64,000 nt of DNA from Flavobacteriaceae bacterium (lineage in GTDB: Bacteria; Bacteroidota; Bacteroidia; Flavobacteriales; Flavobacteriaceae). The stretch spans positions 1-64,000 of the forward strand of contig JAHQVM010000119.1 in NCBI GenBank assembly GCA_019634365.1, given 5' to 3'. The position numbers were made by a program, and so were the translations under genes. The notes under the pieces are model-generated. The model did not search any database, had not been told where the DNA came from, and saw only the letters and a program-made list of their open reading frames with translations. Below are positions 34,375 to 44,800 of the stretch, piece after piece; positions within the stretch are counted from its first letter, which is position 1, and the number at the start of each line of letters is the position of its first letter.

Positions 34375-36153
34375 TTATTTCTCGTAAATCTTGTTGTAAA
34401 GATCCATGTATTTTTCTTTAATCACCTTGCGCTTCATTTTCATGGTGGGTGTAAGGTGACCGTCTTCGATGCTCCAGATATCGGGCGTTAATTCGAACTT
34501 TTTAATCCGTTCCCATTTCCCAAAGCGCTCATTGAATTTATCGACTTCTTTCTGAATGCGTTTGATAAGAACCTCACTGGTATAAGCCTCTTTTGGATTT
34601 GAAGGGATGTTCTTTTCTTTTCTTTCGGACCAATCGGCTATAAATTCCCAGTTGGGTTGAATAAGGGCAGCAGGCATTTTTTCACCTTCTCCCACGACCA
34701 AGATCTGCTCTATGAAACGCGACTGTTTCATGGCGTTCTCGATCAATTGAGGCGCCACATATTTCCCTCCACTGGTTTTGAACATGGATTTTTTGCGATC
34801 GGTAATTTTAAGGAAGCCATCGCTATCTATAATTCCGATATCCCCTGTATGGAAGTAGCCGTCTTTCAAGACTTCGGCCGATTTTTCAGGGTCTTTGTAA
34901 TATCCCTGCATCACTTGCGGTCCTTTGATCAGGATTTCGCCATCTTCAGCAATTTTTATTTCCGTATCGGGAAGGGCCTTTCCAACGGTTCCGATTCTGA
35001 AACCACCGTTTCTCATATCATTTACTGAAACTACTGGAGAGGTTTCGGTAAGTCCGTAACCTTCCATCACTGGACATCCAGCAGCATTGAAAACCCTTGC
35101 CAATCTTGGTTGCAAAGCAGCACTACCGGAAGCAATGGCCTTCAGGTTTCCACCCAAGGCTTCTTGCCACTTACTGAAAATAAGTTTTCGGGCAATCTTT
35201 AATTTGAATTCGTACCAGCCACCATTTTGACCGTAGGGTTCCCATTTTAATCCAAGTCCAACAGCCCAGAAGAATAGTTTCTTTTTTATTCCGGTAAGAT
35301 CGGTTCCTTTGGCAATGATCTTATCGTACACTTTCTCCAACAATCGCGGCACGGCCGTCATCACTTCTGGATGTACCTCTTTCAGGTTATCGCTAATGGT
35401 CTCTAAGCTTTCAGCAAAATGAATGCTCACCCCGCAATATTGGTACATATAGAGCAACATACGCTCGTATATATGGCACACGGGTAAAAAGCTCAATGCT
35501 TTGGAATTACCCATTTCGATAGGAAGTCGACCTCTACTATGTTTGGCATTGCTGGCAATGTTTTTATGCGAAAGCATTACGCCTTTTGGTTTCCCTGTTG
35601 TACCGGAAGTATAGATTAAGGTCGCCAGATCAACTTCATGAACCGCTTCTTTACGTTTATCAACCTCTGCTTGCAGATCCATATGATCCATTCCCAGTGT
35701 GAGGACTTCGGACCAGTTATCACAACTTCCGATTTCATCGAATGAATACACGCCTTGGAGGGATGGAACGTCTCCTTTAATTTTGTTTATTTTGTCCAAT
35801 ACTTCTGTACAGGATACAAAGCAGTATTTGGATTCACTATGATTCAAGACGTAGGCGTACTCTTCTTCCGAAATGGTCGGATAAATGGGAACATCCTGTG
35901 CTCCCGTTTGCAAAATTCCTATATCGCAAATGTTCCACTCTGTACGGTTGGTCATGGATATGATGGCCACTTTGTCATTGGGCTGTACCCCCAACTTTAT
36001 AAGCCCTCGACTTATAGCGTTTGCTTTGTCGATGTATTCTTGGGTAGAAGTTTTAATCCATTCTCCATTCACCTTGCTTACAAGGGCTCCCTCTTGTGGG
36101 TATTGTGCTAATTGATAATAGGGGAAGTCAAACAGTCGTTTTACGTCGGTCAT
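34375..36153 (-). CDS. long-chain fatty acid-CoA ligase (AMP-forming)
   Basis: 592 aa, the FAA1/ACSL-type long-chain synthetase length. The adenylate-forming motifs are present: LIYTSGTTGKPKGVMLSH (about 179-196), GYGLTETSPVVSV, YFHTGDIG and the DRKKSMFKTSGGKYV hinge. It activates free fatty acids to acyl-CoA using ATP and would feed the fad operon 3-10 kb away. Monocistronic, closed by its own terminator. No signal peptide; a peripheral inner-membrane position is usual. Confidence 0.92.
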   Translation of the reverse strand: MTDVKRLFDFPYYQLAQYPQEGALVSKVNGEWIKTSTQEYIDKANAISRGLIKLGVQPNDKVAIISMTNRTEWNICDIGILQTGAQDVPIYPTISEEEYAYVLNHSESKYCFVSCTEVLDKINKIKGDVPSLQGVYSFDEIGSCDNWSEVLTLGMDHMDLQAEVDKRKEAVHEVDLATLIYTSGTTGKPKGVMLSHKNIASNAKHSRGRLPIEMGNSKALSFLPVCHIYERMLLYMYQYCGVSIHFAESLETISDNLKEVHPEVMTAVPRLLEKVYDKIIAKGTDLTGIKKKLFFWAVGLGLKWEPYGQNGGWYEFKLKIARKLIFSKWQEALGGNLKAIASGSAALQPRLARVFNAAGCPVMEGYGLTETSPVVSVNDMRNGGFRIGTVGKALPDTEIKIAEDGEILIKGPQVMQGYYKDPEKSAEVLKDGYFHTGDIGIIDSDGFLKITDRKKSMFKTSGGKYVAPQLIENAMKQSRFIEQILVVGEGEKMPAALIQPNWEFIADWSERKEKNIPSNPKEAYTSEVLIKRIQKEVDKFNERFGKWERIKKFELTPDIWSIEDGHLTPTMKMKRKVIKEKYMDLYNKIYEK

Positions 36154-36211
36154 AGTCTCTTATTTGTAGGAATGCAAAATAGGGAAAATTATCCAGTTTT
36201 ATGATATTGAC

Positions 36212-36245
36212 AAAAAAATGGAATTCTATTACGAATCCCATTTTT
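36212..36245 (-). terminator. terminator of the first M14 carboxypeptidase gene
   Basis: On the minus strand AAATGGGATTC pairs with GAATTCCATTT over 11 bp with one G-U pair, followed by a T tract (36219-36213). It lies about 25 nt after the stop codon. Confidence 0.8.
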
Positions 36246-36270
36246 AGGTATGTGTTTTAGTATGAAAAAC

Positions 36271-38658
36271 TTACAATCGGACAATTTTAAATGTTTGTAC
36301 GGCATCTTCAGAGGATAACTTGAGCAAATAGACACCACTGGCTAGATTGCTGTAATCGATTTCCTGTGAACCGTTGCTTCTCAATTCACTACGAATGAGT
36401 TGTCCTTGTAAGTTGAATATCTCCACCGTATATTCTTGAATGGAAGAAGTAATATTCAAAACATCTTCCACGGGATTGGGATAAATACTAAAGGCCATTT
36501 GCGAAACTTCAGAAACGTCCAAGACATCTTCATTTACGACATTAATGGTAAGGTCATCAAAGTAAAAGCCATCCAAAGCCGTAAGAGGGCCACTCACGAA
36601 TTGGAAGCGTACCAAAATGCTTTCTCCAATGTATTCGGTTAAGTCAATTTCTTCCAAAACCCAATCGCTTCCTGGGTGGGTTCCGTCGTAAACCGGTTCC
36701 CCTTCGGGTTGGGTGCCACCCGCAACGCCCGCATTGGTGTAGATTCCGCACTGTGGAATCCAAGTCGAACCATTATCGGTAGATACTTCAAACTGCGCGT
36801 AATCTTCATCGTTCTCTATTCCCCATATGGCATAAAAATTGGCAGTGGCACCAATAGCGCCGGTCAAATCTACGGGGTCGGATAAGGTAATGCTCTTGTT
36901 CTGATTATTCCCGTATACGGTAAAGGGTGAATCGGTTATGGAGCTTGGTGCGGAAACAAAGAAAATATCATTCAGTCCCCATTCATTGGCGTCGAAGTTA
37001 TCGGTGGTACTTTCGCCCGGATCATAAAAGATGGGCTCTACCAATCCAAATCGTTTCTCAACCCGTTCCCGGGTCTCGTAAGTTCCATTGGAAACGACAA
37101 GTTCGAAAGCAATCAGATCCCCGGCTTGGGTTCCCGCTTCCAAGGTGTACTGAATATTTCCCGTAACCACTTCCATGGGGGCAAGTCCATCAAAGGACTG
37201 TGGGCTTCCAACTGTTGCAATATTGGTGGTTATAGGTTCCAGACTCAAGGTATAATCATGGCTGTCGGTCAATCCCAAACGCTTGAATTCAAATTCCTGA
37301 ATCACAATGGCTTCATTACCCACATAGGTGCTAAGTGATCTGTCGTAGATGTTCACGCCATTATTGGTCATTTTGGCAGCTGCGATATTTATGTACATCA
37401 TGTCCAGACAGGATGGGATGATTCGATCCATGGGCAACCAGAACTGATTCCCAATTTCCGGAAGTATCGAATAGATCTTGTTATGCGTTCCTACGGTTCC
37501 ATACATAAAATCATTCACGGCTCCCGATATACCATTGGTTTTTGTAAAGAAGTAATCGTTCCTCGAGGTCATTTCCTCCAAAAAGGCCAGATACAATTCG
37601 TGTTCTGGGGTAAAGGCGTCACCCGTATACCCAAAGGGGAAGAAAATACCATTCCCCCAACTGTGGTTGTTAAGCGCCATTACAAAATCATGCTGTTCGC
37701 AAAACCAACGTATGGCCTGATTCTCAACTTCGGAAAAAGGTGCGGGGCCATGATATACTTGACTGCCCGTATCATTAGAGGTTCCTTCTCCACCCCAAGT
37801 ATTGTTGGCAGGATCCCCACCAATATAATAGTCGTAGTTGCGGTTGTTATCCACACCATGCCCGTCCTTGCGGTTCTTTCTCCAAAAGCCTCCTCCATTG
37901 GGATCGGTGAGCTCATTGTATAGGTAACCATCGGGATTGATCACCGGCACGAAATACAATTCGGTATTATCAACGATCTCTCTTACCTCTTGGTTGGTTT
38001 CATAGTTCTCCAAAAGGTACCACATGAAAAACAGGTTTTGGGATAGGGAAGTGGGTTCCCGGGCATGGGTAATGGAGTTATACAGTACTTTGGGTTCTCC
38101 CTCTGTACTGGAGTTGGGATTGTCGCTAATCTTTACCCACTTAATAGGGTTACCTCCTATGGAAGGAGTCGTTGAATCATCGGGTTCCCCTTCGGTAAGA
38201 AAAGTTCCGATATCTGCAGGTGCTGTAATGAGATTGGGGTACAGGGCTACCATATCGTCCAATTCATCCAGAAATTCCTGATAGGTATAGTAACCACCCA
38301 TACTTCCAAAATTCCAATTATCCGGCACGGCATAGGCATCTTCACACAAGTTTGCATCCCGCTTTATGGTGACCATTTTATTATTTTGAAGAAAATAAGC
38401 CCGTGAGTCTTCGATTAGGATATCGACCGTAAAACCCGCTTCCCTTGCTTTTTGTACTTCAGAAATCGCAAAATCGCAAAGCACAAAATTCTCTTGAAAA
38501 TGAACACCATGATCTACCGGTATTCCTAGATTATGGAGTCTGTTGAGGTCACTGGGGCTTTCGAAGTGGATTTTTGCTCGCTGATGAATTTCTTGGACTT
38601 CTTGAGCTACAAGACCTACACTCCAAAACAACAGTACGATAATGCTAATTCTTTTCAT
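36271..38658 (-). CDS. secreted M14 zinc carboxypeptidase with T9SS sorting domain (paralog 1)
   Basis: 795 aa. Signal peptide 1-18. An N-terminal prodomain-like region (20-110) precedes the M14 catalytic domain (about 122-430): zinc ligands H198 and E201 (THARE), H332 (NNHSWG), and catalytic E402 (LPEIG). Then beta-sandwich domains (about 450-700, including an MAM/discoidin-like segment with QCGIY) and a type A sorting domain from IYPNPVED, ending in FKIVRL. It should release C-terminal residues from peptides outside the cell. Its tandem paralog is at 39310-41709, with a GNAT gene on the other strand between them. Confidence 0.95.
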   Translation of the reverse strand: MKRISIIVLLFWSVGLVAQEVQEIHQRAKIHFESPSDLNRLHNLGIPVDHGVHFQENFVLCDFAISEVQKAREAGFTVDILIEDSRAYFLQNNKMVTIKRDANLCEDAYAVPDNWNFGSMGGYYTYQEFLDELDDMVALYPNLITAPADIGTFLTEGEPDDSTTPSIGGNPIKWVKISDNPNSSTEGEPKVLYNSITHAREPTSLSQNLFFMWYLLENYETNQEVREIVDNTELYFVPVINPDGYLYNELTDPNGGGFWRKNRKDGHGVDNNRNYDYYIGGDPANNTWGGEGTSNDTGSQVYHGPAPFSEVENQAIRWFCEQHDFVMALNNHSWGNGIFFPFGYTGDAFTPEHELYLAFLEEMTSRNDYFFTKTNGISGAVNDFMYGTVGTHNKIYSILPEIGNQFWLPMDRIIPSCLDMMYINIAAAKMTNNGVNIYDRSLSTYVGNEAIVIQEFEFKRLGLTDSHDYTLSLEPITTNIATVGSPQSFDGLAPMEVVTGNIQYTLEAGTQAGDLIAFELVVSNGTYETRERVEKRFGLVEPIFYDPGESTTDNFDANEWGLNDIFFVSAPSSITDSPFTVYGNNQNKSITLSDPVDLTGAIGATANFYAIWGIENDEDYAQFEVSTDNGSTWIPQCGIYTNAGVAGGTQPEGEPVYDGTHPGSDWVLEEIDLTEYIGESILVRFQFVSGPLTALDGFYFDDLTINVVNEDVLDVSEVSQMAFSIYPNPVEDVLNITSSIQEYTVEIFNLQGQLIRSELRSNGSQEIDYSNLASGVYLLKLSSEDAVQTFKIVRL

Positions 38659-38769
38659 ATTTCTTTTTCATATAATGAAGTATTGCTAAGGTACGGTATT
38701 TATGATGAAGGTAATAGGTTGGTAAACAATGGTTTGTCGTATTTTATAAATTCGAGATCTGGATTCGGT

Positions 38770-38777
38770 TATATTTG
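38770..38777 (+). promoter_or_regulatory. -7 element for the GNAT gene
   Basis: TATATTTG, an exact TAnnTTTG match, ends 20 nt before the ATG at 38798. The only nearby TTTG (38733-38736) is too far upstream (33 nt) to be a -33 element. Confidence 0.4.
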
Positions 38778-38797
38778 TTGCATAAAGTGATTCGAAT

Positions 38798-39250
38798 ATG
38801 ATATTCAGGGAAGCCACTAGAGAAGATGTCCCTTACATTGTTGAAATGATTGCCAATGACAAATTGGGTAAGTTACGGGAAGACTTTAAAGATCCCTTGC
38901 CACAGAAATATTACGATGCTTTTCAGAATATTTTGAAGGATTCCAATCAGGAACTGATTGTTTTGGAAAATGATCTCAAGGAAGTGATCGGAACCCTACA
39001 ATTATCCTTTTTGCAATACCTAACCTATCAGGGCGGTATCCGAGCCCAGATTGAGGCGGTTCGTATTCGTGAAGACCAGCGGGGAAAGGGAATAGGTGAA
39101 AAGCTGTTTACCTGGGCCATCAACAGGGCAAAGGAAAGGGGAGCCCACTTGTTGCAACTAACCACCGACAAAAAACGACCGGAGGCCCTAAGGTTTTACG
39201 AAAAGCTAGGGTTTAAAGCGAGTCATGAGGGATTGAAACTTCATTTTTAA
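38798..39250 (+). CDS. GNAT family N-acetyltransferase
   Basis: 150 aa, a complete single GNAT domain. Motif A with the acetyl-CoA pyrophosphate loop is IREDQRGKGIGEKLFTWAINRAKERGA (about 88-114), and motif B is LRFYEKLGFKASHEGLKLHF at the C-terminus. It transfers acetyl from acetyl-CoA to an unknown amine substrate. It lies on the plus strand between the two minus-strand M14 genes and ends in a bidirectional terminator. Confidence 0.9.
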   Translation: MIFREATREDVPYIVEMIANDKLGKLREDFKDPLPQKYYDAFQNILKDSNQELIVLENDLKEVIGTLQLSFLQYLTYQGGIRAQIEAVRIREDQRGKGIGEKLFTWAINRAKERGAHLLQLTTDKKRPEALRFYEKLGFKASHEGLKLHF

Positions 39251-39256
39251 GAAACG

Positions 39257-39288
39257 AAAAAGGACCCCAAAACGGAGCCCTTCTTTTT
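39257..39288. terminator. bidirectional terminator between GNAT and M14 paralog 2
   Basis: AAGGACCCC (39260-39268) pairs with GGAGCCCTT (39274-39282) including two G-U pairs, loop AAAAC. CTTTTT follows on the plus strand and TTTTT on the minus strand. It serves the convergent ends of the GNAT and second carboxypeptidase genes. Confidence 0.78.
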
Positions 39289-39309
39289 CTAATTATTTAG
39301 GTATCCCTT

Positions 39310-41709
39310 TTACAGGCGAACTATTTTAAAGGTTTGTACGGTATCTTCTGAAGAAAGTTTCAATAAATAAACACCACTTGCAAAATTACTGTAGTCCAAT
39401 TCTTTGGATCCAGTTACATTCTTCTCCTGACTTACCAACTGCCCCTGCAAGTTGAATATTTCAACGGTATAATTGTCCAAAGGTGTCGTAATGCTCAAAA
39501 TATCTTCCACTGGATTTGGGTAGATACTGAATGCCTCTACCGTATTGTCTCCAATAGCCAATTGGCCGTCCACCACATTAATTTCAAGATCGTCGAAATA
39601 GAATCCGTCTTCCCTAACTGCACCATCCGATCTAAACTCGAAGCGTATCAAAATCGTTTCGCCCAAGTAGTCGCTCAAATCTATTTCTTCTTGCACCCAA
39701 GGAATCTGAGTGCCATCATACAAGGGTTCTCCCTCTGGTTGGAAGCCATTGTCACTTCCCGCATTGGTAAACTTTCCGCATTGGGGTTCCCAAGTATTTC
39801 CACCATCGATTGAAACCTCGAACTGTGCATAATCCCAATTATTTTCGATATCCCATCGGGCATAAAACGTGACATTCGCTCCGGCGGCATTGGTAAGGTC
39901 GACTGGATCACTAAGGGTAATGGTTTCATTAACATTGTTGGGATAGTTTCCAACAGGTGATTCGGTTATTGAGCTAGATGGTGAAACAAAGGTAGCATCT
40001 GTCGTACCCCAACCGTTATTATCGTAATTGTCGGTGGTGCTATCTCCAGGATCTTGAAAAATGGTGGATAATGCTCCAAATTTCTTGTTTACCAATAGGG
40101 TCGAGTCATAAGCTCCATTGTTCACGATCAATTCATAAACGATATCATCTCCGGATTCCACATTGCTATCCAAGGTGTAGGAAATGCTTCCATTGTCCCA
40201 ATCCAAAGCTTCCATTCCGGTAAAACTAACAGCAGTGCCAGAAGAGGCTATATTGGCCGAAACTGGATTGAGACTAACGGTAAAATCACCAGAACCCGAT
40301 AGGCCCAGACGACGAATATCGAAAGTCGCATCCACAGTGGTGTTGTCTCCAATGTATTGTGATGCTGTATCTGTTATGGCTGCATAATTGTTCACCATCT
40401 TTACTGATGTAAGGTTAAGATACATCATGCTTTTACAGATGCTCTCAATTTGGCTGGCCGGTGGCCAAAAGGAAGGGCCAATTTCTGGGGTAAAGGAATA
40501 CACTTTATTGTGGGTACCTACCGTACCATACATGAAATCGTCGCTAGTCCCAGCAGCTGGGTAAAGATCTGCCGAAATGATATTCGCAAATCCATTGCGT
40601 GAAACCAATTCTTCAGATACTCCTTGAAACAATTCATTTTCTGGAGTTGGAACCCCATCTGTATATCCATAAGGGTACAGTAAAAGGTTACCAGATGTAT
40701 GGTTATTGAACGCCATGACAAAGTCGTGATTCTCGACCATCCATTTCATGGCTTGATTTTCTACTTCAGAGAATGGTTCGGATCCGTGGTAGATATCACT
40801 GCCTGGATCGCTGGAAGTTCCTTCACCTCCCCAAACCGGATTACTGGGATCTCCATTGATATAGTAATCGTAATTTCGGTTGTTATCTACACCGTGTCCT
40901 CCTTTACGGTTCTTACGCCAAAAACCACCTCCATTGGGTTCATTCTTTTCGTTAAAGAGATAACCATCTGGATTGAGTACCGGCACGAAATACAATTCTG
41001 TATTGTCTACAATACTTTGCACCTCGGGATCACTGTCATAGTTTTCCAACAGATACCACATATAGAATATGAGTTGGGATAAGGATGCAGGTTCCCTGGC
41101 ATGGTGAATTGCCGTATATAATATTTTGGGCTCTCCTTCGGTAGAGGTATCGGGATTGTCGCTAATGCGCACCCATTGTATTCCGTTCCCTCCTATGGGA
41201 GGTGTGGTAGAAGAATCGGGTTGGCCTTCGGTAAGGAAATCATGAATGTTTTCTTTGGCTGTGATGAGATTGGGATAGGCTGCTTTCATCTCATCCAGTT
41301 CGTTCAACATTTCCTGATAAGTGAAATAGCCGCCCATGGAACCCTGGTGAAAATTCACTGGGGTTTGGTAATCATTCGATGTATCAGCACAACTTGGGTT
41401 ACTGAAACGGGAAGCCATTCCCAATTGTTCATTCTGTTGAAGGAAATGAGCCGTGGCATCTTCAATTAAGACCTCTACCTGAAATCCATTGGCTCGGGCG
41501 CGGTCCAATTCGGATACAGAGAATTCGGAAATAACGAAATGTCCTTTTTTGTGGATTCCGTGTTCCACGGGAATGTCTAAAGTGGCCAACCTCCTTAAAT
41601 CATCTTGTTGATTGAAAGAAATCTTAGCACGCTGGTAAATTTCGCGGACATCCTGTGAAAATCCTAAGACGGCAATCATTAGGAAACAGGCAAGTAAAAG
41701 TTTTTTCAT
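39310..41709 (-). CDS. secreted M14 zinc carboxypeptidase with T9SS sorting domain (paralog 2)
   Basis: 799 aa, the same architecture as 36271-38658: signal peptide (1-18), prodomain, M14 domain with HHARE (zinc), NNHTSG (second zinc His) and TPEIG (catalytic Glu), beta-sandwich region and a type A sorting domain starting IYPNPVED. The last 20 residues (SGVYLLKLSSEDTVQTFKIV plus RL) differ from paralog 1 at one position in the shared stretch. A clear local duplication; substrate preferences may have diverged because the pocket loops differ (for example SADLYPAAGTSDDFM versus TKTNGISGAVNDFM). Confidence 0.95.
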   Translation of the reverse strand: MKKLLLACFLMIAVLGFSQDVREIYQRAKISFNQQDDLRRLATLDIPVEHGIHKKGHFVISEFSVSELDRARANGFQVEVLIEDATAHFLQQNEQLGMASRFSNPSCADTSNDYQTPVNFHQGSMGGYFTYQEMLNELDEMKAAYPNLITAKENIHDFLTEGQPDSSTTPPIGGNGIQWVRISDNPDTSTEGEPKILYTAIHHAREPASLSQLIFYMWYLLENYDSDPEVQSIVDNTELYFVPVLNPDGYLFNEKNEPNGGGFWRKNRKGGHGVDNNRNYDYYINGDPSNPVWGGEGTSSDPGSDIYHGSEPFSEVENQAMKWMVENHDFVMAFNNHTSGNLLLYPYGYTDGVPTPENELFQGVSEELVSRNGFANIISADLYPAAGTSDDFMYGTVGTHNKVYSFTPEIGPSFWPPASQIESICKSMMYLNLTSVKMVNNYAAITDTASQYIGDNTTVDATFDIRRLGLSGSGDFTVSLNPVSANIASSGTAVSFTGMEALDWDNGSISYTLDSNVESGDDIVYELIVNNGAYDSTLLVNKKFGALSTIFQDPGDSTTDNYDNNGWGTTDATFVSPSSSITESPVGNYPNNVNETITLSDPVDLTNAAGANVTFYARWDIENNWDYAQFEVSIDGGNTWEPQCGKFTNAGSDNGFQPEGEPLYDGTQIPWVQEEIDLSDYLGETILIRFEFRSDGAVREDGFYFDDLEINVVDGQLAIGDNTVEAFSIYPNPVEDILSITTPLDNYTVEIFNLQGQLVSQEKNVTGSKELDYSNFASGVYLLKLSSEDTVQTFKIVRL

Positions 41710-41826
41710 GTTGGGGTCAAGTAATATTTAGGTTCCAATCTATATGGTCTCAGAACGTAAATATAGCTTACATATTATAGAATATGAACCTGTATGAGAT
41801 TTTTATGACCCTATGTTATCAACAAT

Positions 41827-44800
41827 TTACTTGTTTTCCAACCATTTTCTGGCATTCACGAAGGCCTCCAGCCATGGGGAAACTTCATCCTTTCTATCGG
41901 TAGGGTAATTCGCCCAATTCCACTGGAACATAGATCGCTCGAAGTGAGGCATGGTTGCTAAATGGCGTCCACTGGCATCACAAATCATGGCGGTGTTGTA
42001 ATCACTTCCGTTGGGATTGGCAGGATATCCTTCATACCCATATTTCGCAACTATGTTATAGGCTGATTCCGGCATTGGGAGATTGAATTTTCCTTCTCCG
42101 TGACTCACCCAAATACCCAAGGTGCTTCCTGCCAACGAACCCAACATCACACTTGGGTTGTCTTGAATGGTAACACTGGTAAATACACTTTCGTGCTTTT
42201 GGGAATCGTTGTGGTGCATCTTGGCGAGTGACTCATGTTCTGGATTTATAAGATCCAATTCCAAGAACAATTGGCAACCATTACAGATTCCCACAGATAG
42301 GGTGTCTTCTCTGTTGAAGAAGTTTTTTAAAGCCGAATTGGCTTTTTCATTGTACAAGAAAGCACCTGCCCAGCCTTTTGCCGAACCGAGGACATCGCTA
42401 TTGGAAAAACCACCTACGGCGCCAATAAACTGAATGTCTTTTAAAGTTTCACGCCCCGATATAAGGTCGGTCATGTGAACGTCCTTTACATCGAATCCGG
42501 CAAGGTACATGGCATGTGCCATTTCACGTTCACTGTTACTTCCCTTTTCGCGGATGATGGCCGCCTTTATTTTTCTTTCTGAAGGTCTCCAATTTGCTGA
42601 TTCGGGAAGCTTTCCGGTAAAGTGGGAAGGGAAATCATATTGAAGGGGCTGCTGCTTGTAATTATCGTAACGTTCCTTGGACAGGTTTCCTGCCGTTTGT
42701 TTCCTATCCAACAGATAGGAAGTTTTGTACCACGTATCCCGGGTTTCGGAAACGGAAAGTTCCATGGATTCATTACCATTTTTAATGGTAAGTACATCAC
42801 CTTCCACCACGGCACCGATTTTATGGTATTCGATATTAGCTTGATTCAACACAGCTTCTACAACAACATCTTCGGAAGCCTGAAAAACAATTCCACTGTT
42901 TTCTGCAAAGAGCATTTTTACACTATCACTTTCCCCTAAACTGGAAAGATCTAAAAAGGCGCCCAAGTTAACATCGGCAAAGCACATTTCAAATAATGTG
43001 GTGATCAAACCACCAGAGGCTACATCATGCCCCGCTTTAATGTTATCCTTTTTAATCAATTCCTGTATTGCATTGAAAACGGAAGCCACATAGTTGGCAT
43101 CTTTTACCGTTGGGGTTTCGCTCCCTATGGCATTGCATACCTGTGCAAATGAAGAACCACCCAACTTAAATTCGTCTTGTGATACATTGATATAGTAGAT
43201 ACTTCCTCCTTTTTTCTGAAGCACGGGTTCTACCACCTTACTAATATCGCTGCAATGACCCGCTCCCGAAATAACGACAGTTCCAGGTGCTATGACCTCC
43301 TCATTTTTGTACTTCTGTTTCATGGATAGGGAATCCTTCCCCGTAGGTACATTAATTCCCAGACCAATGGCAAAGTCGCTCACTGCTTCCACCGCTTTGT
43401 ACAAACGGGCATCTTCGCCGGGATTGTTACAGGGCCACATCCAATTGGCAGAAAGGGAGACACTTTTTAGGCCGTCTTGCAAGGGAGCCCAAACAATATT
43501 GGTTAACGCTTCCGAAATTGAATTTCGGGAGCCAGCCACTGGATCTACCAAAGCAGATACTGGGGAATGCCCAATAGAGGTTGCCACCCCTTGATGGTTG
43601 TCATAATCGATCGCCATGACACCACAATTGTTCAAAGGTAATTGAAGTGGGCCAGCACATTGCTGCTTGGCCACGAGTCCACCCACACAACGGTCTACCT
43701 TATTGGTGAGCCAGTCTTTACAGGCTACCGCTTCTAATTGAAGCACCCTGTCTAAATAGGTTTTAAAATGATCTGCAGTGTATTCTGGGTTTTTATAGTT
43801 TCTAACGATGGAGGTATCATTCATTATGGTCTTGGGTGAGCTACCGAACATGTCTTCTAAGGCGAAATCCATGGGTTTGTCCCCGGTCTCTGCACTTTCA
43901 AAGCAGAAACGTCCGTCGCCAGTAACATCCCCCACCTGATACATGGGCGAGCGTTCCCGATCGGCCACACGTTGCAATAGATCGATATCTTTCTGTCCAA
44001 TGACCAATCCCATGCGTTCTTGGGATTCGTTTCCTATGAGTTCTTTGGCCGACAAGGTTGGATCACCCACCGGCAATGCATCCAAATTGATATGACCACC
44101 GGTTTCTTCCACCAATTCACTAAGACAATTTAAATGTCCGCCTGCTCCATGATCGTGAATGGATACAATGGGGTTTTCTTCACTTTCCACCAAGGCTCGC
44201 ACAGTATTGGCGGCTCTTTTCTGCATTTCGGGATTGGATCGCTGGATGGCGTTCAATTCGATCCCACTGGAGAATTCGCCTGTGTCCGCACTGGAAACAG
44301 CTGCTCCACCCATTCCGATTCTATAATTTTCACCACCTAAAATCACGACCTGATCCCCCGTTTCCGGTACATCCTTCAACGCCTGACTTTCTTTTCCATA
44401 TCCTACGCCACCGGCAAGCATAATTACTTTGTCGAATCCTAATTTTCTGGCGTCTTCTTCATGTTCGAAGGTGAGCACGGATCCTGCGATGAGAGGCTGC
44501 CCGAATTTATTTCCAAAGTCGGAAGCTCCATTACTCGCTTTAATGAGAATATCGATTGGGGTTTGATACAGCCATTCGCGTTCGTCCATGGCGTTCTCCC
44601 ATGGGCGGTTATCTTCCAATCGGGAGTAAGAGGTCATATAGACCGCCGTTCCCGCCAAAGGCAAGGATCCTTTTCCGCCGGCCAAACGATCACGTATTTC
44701 ACCACCACTTCCTGTTGCGGCACCGTTAAAGGGTTCTACGGTAGTCGGGAAGTTATGGGTTTCAGCTTTTAGCGAAAGCACACTATCGAAATCCTTTTTT

